Below are positions 15,824 through 21,230 of a stretch of 21,230 nt of DNA, piece after piece (position 1 is the stretch's first letter; each line of letters opens with the position of its first letter). The notes under the pieces were generated by a model that did not search any database, was not told the DNA's origin, and worked only from the letters and a program-made list of their open reading frames with translations. The translations under genes and the position numbers were made by a program. Source of the DNA: B8-G4 sp033720735 (GTDB lineage Bacteria > Bacteroidota > Bacteroidia > Chitinophagales > Saprospiraceae); the NCBI GenBank assembly GCA_033720735.1, contig JAWWBX010000043.1, forward strand, positions 1-21,230, written 5' to 3'.

Positions 15824-17467
15824 TCATGCGATGATCTGACCACATATGGTCCTGGCGGCGATCCGTCCGGTGAGGACGCAACCACCCAGAAAGGTGCCTT
15901 CCAGGGCACCCTTGCCATGCATGCCGCCACCTCCAAAGCCAGCGGCTTCGCCGACGGCATAGAGGCCGGGGATCGGCTCCTGACGCCAGTCGACCGGACG
16001 GGACATGACCCGACAAGACAGATCAGTCTGGATGCCTCCGAGCGACTTGCGCGACAAAATGAACTCTCTGATGGCTACCAGGGGCATGGCTTTTTGGTCG
16101 ACGATCTTCTGGAACTTGCAGGTGCGCACGCGGTCCCCGCGATACCGGCGGGCGTGTGCGATACGCCGCAGTTGCTCGTCGTTGTGGAACTTAGGACCAC
16201 GGTCGATCTGAGCATCATACCGGGTGACTGCATCGCGCACGGCATCCAGTTGTACGTCGTCTGTCCCCTCCAATGCATTCATTTTCTCAACGAGTTCTTC
16301 CAGCGACCCGGCAGTCACGAAATCTTCGCTTTGCAGCATCTCATCGACCAGTTGCCGATTGCCAAAGAGGATTGTCTTGACAAATGCGAGCAACTTTTTG
16401 TCGCGCATGGCGGTGTTGTGTTCCGATCCGCTGATCGCAAACTCCTTCATCATGATCTTGTAGTTCAGGACCTGCCAGCTATACTTCTTCTCCTGTTTGC
16501 AGATCTCCTCGACGAGCCACCTGGTATCGTAGGCCGTGATGAGCGGGGGAGGCCCGATGCGTTCGCCCCGGAAGTTGAGCCAGAGCGCCGATTTGGGAGG
16601 GATCAGGCTCAATCCGTGGTTGTCCCATTTGGGCTGGGGGTGATGGACCCCCGCGGCGTAATTCCACTGCCAGTCGAGATGCGTGATATGCCCGTCAATG
16701 CGTGCAACGGCGTCATGGAGGTCGCCAAGGCCGTACTTGTGCGCTCCATTGAGGATGCGTTGGGGAGGGCTGCCCCAGGGTTTGTACCAGTGTTGTTTGA
16801 CCTTTTCAATGCTGCCTCCGATTCCGCCGGTCGCCACCACGATGTGATCGGCTGTAGCTTCGAACGGGATTTCGCCGGGTTCGACCAAACCACGAACACC
16901 ACCGACACGATCACCTGCCACGACCAGGTCGGTCACCTTGTGCCGAAAGAGCAGTTGCACCCGTTCTGCATACTTCGGGTGGGAGTGCAGGGAGGTAATG
17001 AGGTTGTCGGTCAGGGCTTTACCGGTTCCCCAGACCATATGAAAGCGCGGGCAGGAATTGCCCGGGCGAAGGAGGCCGCGCTCGACCCAATGAACTACCG
17101 GAAAGAACCTGATCCGGTGCTGCTCCCGCAGCCAGCGATAGACCTGGTCAGTGCATAAGTGGACATATTGTTCGGCCCATTGGCGTGGGAGTTCGTCTTC
17201 AGGTGCGAATTGGGCGGTGCTCAACCAGTCACTCAGTGCCAGATCGACGCTGTCCCGGATGCCACCCCGGCGCTGAATGGGGGTATTGACAAAAAACATG
17301 CCGCCGAAACTCCACTTGGCCAGGCCGCCAATCTCACGCTCTTCGTCACGATCAAGCATGACGACAGATTTGCCCGCGTTGAGCAATTCAATGGCGGTAA
17401 CGATGCCAGCCAGACCGGCACCAACGACAATGACATCAGCTTGGTACTGCTTCATGATGAGTTGCAT
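15824..17467 (-). CDS. FAD-dependent dehydrogenase (fumarate-reductase/ketosteroid-dehydrogenase-like)
   Basis: This 547-residue flavoprotein starts with the FAD dinucleotide-binding fold ADVIVVGAGLAGIVTAIELL (10-29), followed by VVMLDRDEE (35-43) and a GGLAKWSFGGMF segment (47-58). It ends with the family block GLYAVGEAAGFGGGGMHGKG, then ALEGTFLGG. Between them is a capping domain typical of fumarate reductase/KstD-type oxidoreductases (COG3573-like). No signal peptide is seen, so it is cytosolic. The reaction is a dehydrogenation or reduction of a C-C bond, with the substrate unknown. A nearby Met5 (17455, MKQYQADVIV) is an equally good start. No Shine-Dalgarno distinguishes them. It is the first gene of the minus-strand block; the CIA30 gene stop is 84 bases upstream. 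Confidence 0.92.
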   Translation of the reverse strand: MQLIMKQYQADVIVVGAGLAGIVTAIELLNAGKSVVMLDRDEEREIGGLAKWSFGGMFFVNTPIQRRGGIRDSVDLALSDWLSTAQFAPEDELPRQWAEQYVHLCTDQVYRWLREQHRIRFFPVVHWVERGLLRPGNSCPRFHMVWGTGKALTDNLITSLHSHPKYAERVQLLFRHKVTDLVVAGDRVGGVRGLVEPGEIPFEATADHIVVATGGIGGSIEKVKQHWYKPWGSPPQRILNGAHKYGLGDLHDAVARIDGHITHLDWQWNYAAGVHHPQPKWDNHGLSLIPPKSALWLNFRGERIGPPPLITAYDTRWLVEEICKQEKKYSWQVLNYKIMMKEFAISGSEHNTAMRDKKLLAFVKTILFGNRQLVDEMLQSEDFVTAGSLEELVEKMNALEGTDDVQLDAVRDAVTRYDAQIDRGPKFHNDEQLRRIAHARRYRGDRVRTCKFQKIVDQKAMPLVAIREFILSRKSLGGIQTDLSCRVMSRPVDWRQEPIPGLYAVGEAAGFGGGGMHGKGALEGTFLGGCVLTGRIAARTICGQIIA

Positions 17468-17551
17468 GCTTAAGTTACAAATTGCGGGTCAGCGCTCTGG
17501 TGCGAACGCAAACATGCATCTGGGAGGCAGCCGGTATAGGAAGCGTGACAG

Positions 17552-18082
17552 CTACCTCAAGCCGATCCAGTCAATCTGCAGCTCGAATTGTTCAGGTCGC
17601 TTGTTGCCGATCAGCAGAGCAATCTCCTCGGCCTGCAGGCCCGGATAATTGGGAATGTTGAGACGGACGCCTCTGAACGACGGGTACATGTCCTGCATCG
17701 GGATTTCGATGGTCTCCCACGATCCTGAAGTCTTGAATTCAGAGACGTAGCTATGACGCTCAAAGCGATCTGATTTGACGCGGAACTGATATGCCTTGCC
17801 GTCTCCTTTCACACGCAGGACGAATTTGGTGAATGACACTACCGAGCGTGTGTCGAACCGATGGCGGATGGAGGAGAAGCCGCCATTATTTTCCAGGGAA
17901 ACGGTGCCGCTAAAGACGCCCTGCCCTTCCTGATTGACATGCAGTGCTCCCTGTGAACGGCCGCCCATTACCACGTCGTCCACGACCATCCATCGGGACA
18001 GATCAACATCATTGTCGAAATCATACAGCAGGTCTCCCTGCAACAACGTAGTGGCGATGATAAGAAGCAGTGGTAAGAACAT
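17552..18082 (-). CDS. Secreted CIA30-domain protein
   Basis: This 176-residue protein has a short hydrophobic N-terminus (FLPLLLIIATTLLQG) that looks like a signal peptide. The rest is one CIA30/NDUFAF1-like jelly-roll domain. Recognisable pieces are LLYDFDNDVDLSRWMVVDD (18-36), VMGGRSQGAL (38-47), FSGTVSLENNGGFSSIRHRF (56-75) and the C-terminal RPEQFELQIDWIGL. In eukaryotes the domain belongs to a complex I assembly factor. Bacterial versions are uncharacterised and probably bind carbohydrate or other ligands like related galactose-binding folds; that is inference. The gene is divergent from the carboxypeptidase-regulatory-domain gene 87 bases away, and 84 bases separate it from the FAD dehydrogenase gene downstream. 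Confidence 0.88.
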   Translation of the reverse strand: MFLPLLLIIATTLLQGDLLYDFDNDVDLSRWMVVDDVVMGGRSQGALHVNQEGQGVFSGTVSLENNGGFSSIRHRFDTRSVVSFTKFVLRVKGDGKAYQFRVKSDRFERHSYVSEFKTSGSWETIEIPMQDMYPSFRGVRLNIPNYPGLQAEEIALLIGNKRPEQFELQIDWIGLR

Positions 18083-18169
18083 AACCTGAAAACACGACGT
18101 GTGAAGGAAGGTTGCCGGACCAGTTCTTCACATTGACATCCTCGACTTTCGCTATTAACTTCACAGGTC
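18083..18169. promoter_or_regulatory. Divergent intergenic region with a weak promoter candidate
   Basis: This 87-base gap serves the CIA30 gene (minus) and the regulatory-domain gene (plus). On the plus strand, TTG at 18133-18135 and TAACTTCA at 18156-18163 are 20 bases apart. That spacing fits Bacteroidota -33/-7 boxes, but two positions of TAnnTTTG do not match, and transcription would start almost on the ATG. ACAGG just before the ATG is a poor, very close ribosome site. Confidence 0.25.
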
Positions 18170-19873
18170 ATGTTGATCGTCTTCCCCAGGCTTCTGTTGA
18201 TCATCTTGGTGTGCGGGATGGCCATGATGTCGGCTGCACAAACTACAACATCACAAACCCTGGTCGTTGATGCCGAAACAGATGAGCCATTGGCGTACTG
18301 CCACATCTACTTTCCATCCCTTCACAGTGGGACGATCACCAACCAGGACGGGGCTTTCGACATGGCTGGTGTTCCGCCCGGTGACTCGGTCAGATTCTCG
18401 TATGTCGGCTACGAAACCAGATGGCTGACCGCCTCGGAAGTGCTTCGCCAGGGACGCATTGCCTTGAGGCCCAAGTCGATCCTCCTGAGCGAATCCGTGA
18501 TCCTGGGAGAAGACTCTTTCCTGTACAAAGCCGTTGCTCGGTGCCGGAAACGCATGCAAAGCCAGCCTCAACAGATTGCCAAAGCCTATTTCCACCTGGA
18601 GTCGGTCAGCAACGACGTCCCGCTGGAAATGATGCAATGTTATTACAACGCCACGATCCAGGGGTGTCACATCAACGAATTGGCATTAAAAAACGGTCGG
18701 GCTGCCTTGCCCCGCCCCGAGGATGGCTACTACGTGAGCCTGAATACCAGCAAGGCCATCGTCATGCTGGATTTGACCAATGCCAGCAGCCAGTTTCCTG
18801 CCAATCCTCTGCAACTTTCGGGCAGCCAGTGTCGCAAACGGTTCAATCTTGTGCGCCTGCCTTCCTACAGCGACGCGTCGGTCCTGCACATTGCGTTCAC
18901 TCCGAAAAGAGGTCCTGGCCGACATTTTGAAGGTGAAATGTGGATCGATGCCCACACCTTTGCCCTGCAGAAGATCGTACTAGAATGCCAGGAAGCCGTC
19001 CTGCATCCGTTCAAACCGATCAATGAGGAATCGGTGATCCGGTCGGTAGCTTTTCAGGTTACACAATCATTTAGCGTTGATGGAGATGTGAGTTTTCTGG
19101 ATCACGTCGACTTTTCCTACAACCTTGACTTTCTCATGCGCGTGGACCAAAAGCTGGAGCCGCTCAGCGTGCATACGCAAGGACTGCTGTATCTGTACGA
19201 GCGCGGCGCCGCCTTCATTCTTCCCTACTTTGACTACGATGACCGTCTGAACGACTACCACAAGATCTCTTTCATTCCCTATGATGAGGCCTTTTGGGAC
19301 GAGACCTGGGGCTTCAAATTCACGGCCCTGCAACTCAAACGGCTGGCGTGGCTCAGAGAACAGGGCGTCCTGGTCAATTACAAGGATGTCTTTCATGATG
19401 CAGGCTTGTTTGGCGTCAACAACGTGCTGTGGTCAGAAGAGCGGATCCGTTTTGGCTTTGATGCTGCGTCAAACGTCAGGAATCGGATGGGTCTCCATGT
19501 CCAGCTTTTCCTCGACATAAACAAGGCGGAAGAAGGCTTGCGCTATACGTCGGCCACCGTTCTGGATGTCTACAGATCCTACAACTGGATGGAGGATAGT
19601 GATCGGATCACCTGCTATGTCAACATGTACTTCGACATGGCTGAGATCGTACGGCGCGAACTGGTTGAGACGCTTGAAGGCGGCCCGCGCACCGAGCTGT
19701 TTGCTCGGAAGGCGTATCGCGAGTCGGCCAACCGACTCAGATTCATACTGACGCGGCTTACCCGTGAGACCGACTATGGCCGGAACAGGATCAAGATGCG
19801 GGAATGGAACGACCGGATACGGGATGTACTCGGTATTGACAACTTGACATTGTTCCTCGGGAATGTTAAATAA
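18170..19873 (+). CDS. Secreted protein with carboxypeptidase-regulatory-like domain, otherwise unknown
   Basis: This 567-residue protein starts with a signal peptide (LLLIILVCGMAMMSAA, then Q). A carboxypeptidase-regulatory-like beta-sandwich follows (about 29-100): VVDAETDEPLAYCHIYFP, then GTITNQDGAFDMAGVPPGD and VRFSYVGYETRWL. That domain is typical of Bacteroidota outer-membrane and cell-surface proteins. The remaining ~460 residues contain no TonB-receptor barrel and no motif I can name. The region after 110 (ARCRKRMQSQPQQIAKAYFH) resembles the segment after this domain in many uncharacterised Bacteroidota proteins. An amphipathic beta-rich middle (about 240-350) is followed by an acidic/aromatic, helical C-terminal part. 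Location is probably the periplasm or outer membrane; function unknown. It ends overlapping the convergent HD-PycTM gene by 8 bases. Confidence 0.85.
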   Translation: MLIVFPRLLLIILVCGMAMMSAAQTTTSQTLVVDAETDEPLAYCHIYFPSLHSGTITNQDGAFDMAGVPPGDSVRFSYVGYETRWLTASEVLRQGRIALRPKSILLSESVILGEDSFLYKAVARCRKRMQSQPQQIAKAYFHLESVSNDVPLEMMQCYYNATIQGCHINELALKNGRAALPRPEDGYYVSLNTSKAIVMLDLTNASSQFPANPLQLSGSQCRKRFNLVRLPSYSDASVLHIAFTPKRGPGRHFEGEMWIDAHTFALQKIVLECQEAVLHPFKPINEESVIRSVAFQVTQSFSVDGDVSFLDHVDFSYNLDFLMRVDQKLEPLSVHTQGLLYLYERGAAFILPYFDYDDRLNDYHKISFIPYDEAFWDETWGFKFTALQLKRLAWLREQGVLVNYKDVFHDAGLFGVNNVLWSEERIRFGFDAASNVRNRMGLHVQLFLDINKAEEGLRYTSATVLDVYRSYNWMEDSDRITCYVNMYFDMAEIVRRELVETLEGGPRTELFARKAYRESANRLRFILTRLTRETDYGRNRIKMREWNDRIRDVLGIDNLTLFLGNVK

Positions 19874-21041
19874 AGAGACTGACCAACAGCGTCAGGATGC
19901 TCAGGACCAGCCCACCGAGAAACACACGATAGGAGATGGCCAGCAGCCGGTATTTTTTGCGCAACACCATGCCGAGGTTGTACAGGTCACGTGAAAGGTC
20001 ATCGTACAACAACTCCTGATCTTTTTTGAGCTCCCGCAGGTGCTGAACAAACTCCGGTTTATCGATCTGCAGGAAATTGCCAAAGAACAGCATACTCACT
20101 TTATGCTGTTTGATATCGTCTTCATCGAAAGTCTCGCCCGATACCTTGGGTGTGGCGCTGAGTACGGCAAACACGATTGCCAGGAGTGCCGTCAACATGA
20201 GCATGATCACCGGCAGGAAGAATTTGCTGTGGCCTTCCGCTACGGCCTGCTCGAACGAAAAGCCGGCAGCACCGGCCGCCAGGATGATCGAGAGGACCAG
20301 GGTGTTGATGCTGATAATGATGTTTGCTTTCCCGTCGGCGATCCGGCTCAGGTTGATGTGGTTGCGCAGGGTCACCCGGTACAGCGTGTCGACGCCGCGG
20401 CCAAAATCCTTGCCGGTTTGTTTGCGTGTGGTGCGCTCGTGTGCTTTCCGCAGGTTCTGTCGCTGCTGCACGATGTTCTTTCCGAGTCGCGAGGCGAACC
20501 GGTTTTGCGCCCAGGGCGTCATAAAGCGACGGGTCGTCAGTAACTCGAGCAGATATTGATTCCACGCGTAGGAGGTAAACTTGCGCTCTTCCATGTGCTC
20601 GCGCTCGAGGCGCAACAGCTTGCTACGACGAAAGAAACGCTTGCGGCCGATAAAGGAAATGTTCGCATCATGCAGGATGCGTTCGAGATCATCCTGGGGT
20701 GGATCATCGGCATGCACGCTTCGGATCAGGCGTGCGACCTCATCGATCACGGCGCCGGGTGTTCCGTGCGATTCGAGGAATTTGGTGGCGAGTTGGACGC
20801 TCCCTTCAGCCACGCGGTCAGGATGGCTGGCATATCCGGCATCGTGAAACAGCCCTGCCAGCTGCACGATCAGGATTTGCTCATCAGAGCGTCCGGCAGC
20901 CCGCGCCAGCTGCTGGCCCACCTCGGCGATCTCTTCGGCGTGCTCGAAGTTGTGATAGTAACGTCCCATGGGCAGCGCATCCAACAGATACGCCTGGACA
21001 TACTGCGCGGCCTGATCGATCATATCGGTTGCGTACGGCAT
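19866..21041 (-). CDS. HD phosphohydrolase fused to Pycsar-type TM effector domain
   Basis: 391 residues from the chosen Met. The N-terminal HD domain (about 10-170) has its metal ligands: YYHNFEH (His30 and His34), LFHDAGY (His66-Asp67) and HDAN (Asp125). HD enzymes cleave phosphate esters, often of nucleotides or cyclic nucleotides. The C-terminal part (about 222-391) matches the Pycsar-TM effector domain (DUF5706-type): the polar start RVTLRNHINLSRIADGKAN (222-240), then membrane helices at about 239-260, 275-295 and 370-390. A cytosolic loop lies between the second and third. Pycsar-TM effectors damage the membrane on sensing cCMP or cUMP; HD fusions are also widespread in Bacteroidota, with little known function. 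No cyclase is in view. The frame is open to a GTG at 21221, but that 60-residue stretch does not look coding; Met7 (21023) is an alternative. Confidence 0.88.
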   Translation of the reverse strand: MPYATDMIDQAAQYVQAYLLDALPMGRYYHNFEHAEEIAEVGQQLARAAGRSDEQILIVQLAGLFHDAGYASHPDRVAEGSVQLATKFLESHGTPGAVIDEVARLIRSVHADDPPQDDLERILHDANISFIGRKRFFRRSKLLRLEREHMEERKFTSYAWNQYLLELLTTRRFMTPWAQNRFASRLGKNIVQQRQNLRKAHERTTRKQTGKDFGRGVDTLYRVTLRNHINLSRIADGKANIIISINTLVLSIILAAGAAGFSFEQAVAEGHSKFFLPVIMLMLTALLAIVFAVLSATPKVSGETFDEDDIKQHKVSMLFFGNFLQIDKPEFVQHLRELKKDQELLYDDLSRDLYNLGMVLRKKYRLLAISYRVFLGGLVLSILTLLVSLFI

Positions 21042-21230
21042 CGTGGCTGTGTTGCTGTGGTTGAATCCGGCCGTTAGTGTCTGCGTGTGTTCCTCCCGGG
21101 CCGGCTCGTGTGTTCTTACGTATAACAACATCTGGCTCAGACTGTTGCAGAAGGCCAAAGGTGCGGAGCGTTGCTGACTTCTGCGCAGAGGGCTAGAGCG
21201 GATACATGGCAAGCCACTCACCTCGGGCGC
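21042..21230. other. Upstream region of the HD-PycTM gene, with a possible gene end at the edge
   Basis: These 189 bases before the HD-PycTM start show no clear promoter boxes, inverted repeats or Shine-Dalgarno. At the very edge, one minus-strand frame ends with a TAG at 21193-21195 after 12 open codons (ARGEWLAMYPL). It might be the last residues of a gene continuing beyond the window, but it is far too short to call. Confidence 0.2.

Noticed and set aside
15767..17158. Long plus-strand open frame (463 codons) opposite the FAD dehydrogenase gene
   Set aside because: The minus strand carries an intact FAD-binding fold and family C-terminus. The plus frame shows no recognisable domain.
21042..21221. 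60-residue extension of the HD-PycTM protein from a GTG at 21221
   Set aside because: The sequence is Arg/Ser/Thr-rich without structure, and the HD fold begins naturally just after Met at 21041 or 21023.

Overview
The window looks like chromosomal DNA of a Bacteroidota bacterium, of the Saprospiria/Rhodothermia kind rather than a low-GC gut Bacteroides. GC is in the mid-50s % by eye. Supporting signs are a secreted protein with an N-terminal carboxypeptidase-regulatory-like domain, a small exported TonB-plug-like protein, several signal peptides ending just before Gln, Tat-exported enzymes, an HD-Pycsar-TM fusion, and almost no Shine-Dalgarno sequences. The exact lineage is an inference. No RNA gene, CRISPR array, insertion sequence or phage gene was seen.

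Layout. At 1-732 (minus) is the N-terminal part of an exported amidohydrolase cut by the window edge. Diverging from it, 826-6258 (plus) is a tight five-gene run: MscS channel, CorA transporter, an unfamiliar ATP-grasp protein, a GshB-like ATP-grasp ligase, and an aspartoacylase/succinylglutamate-desuccinylase-like Zn hydrolase. Two junctions are ATGA overlaps and one has a 1-base gap. The run ends back to back with a minus-strand block from 17467 down to 6259. In transcription order that block encodes: an FAD dehydrogenase, an M20 metallopeptidase, a Tat-exported pirin, an exported Gfo/Idh/MocA oxidoreductase, a CNT nucleoside transporter, a small membrane protein, a plug-like secreted protein, a second exported amidohydrolase, a Tat-exported Ntn asparaginase-like hydrolase, and a YjbQ protein. 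At 17552-18082 (minus) is a secreted CIA30-domain protein, divergent from a large secreted carboxypeptidase-regulatory-domain protein (18170-19873, plus). The last gene, 19866-21041 (minus), fuses an HD phosphohydrolase to a Pycsar-type transmembrane effector domain.

How the genes may work together. Much of the block is an exported amide- and peptide-hydrolysing repertoire (two amidohydrolases, an Asn-amidase relative, an M20 peptidase) with a nucleoside importer, which fits scavenging. The plus-strand operon is the most unusual part. Two ATP-grasp amide-bond enzymes and one amide/acyl hydrolase share a transcript with an osmotic release channel and a Mg2+ transporter. I suggest a small peptide-like or acyl-amino-acid metabolite that is made, hydrolysed and possibly released on osmotic shock. 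The second candidate is the HD-PycTM protein, which resembles Pycsar anti-phage effectors but has no cyclase beside it within the window.
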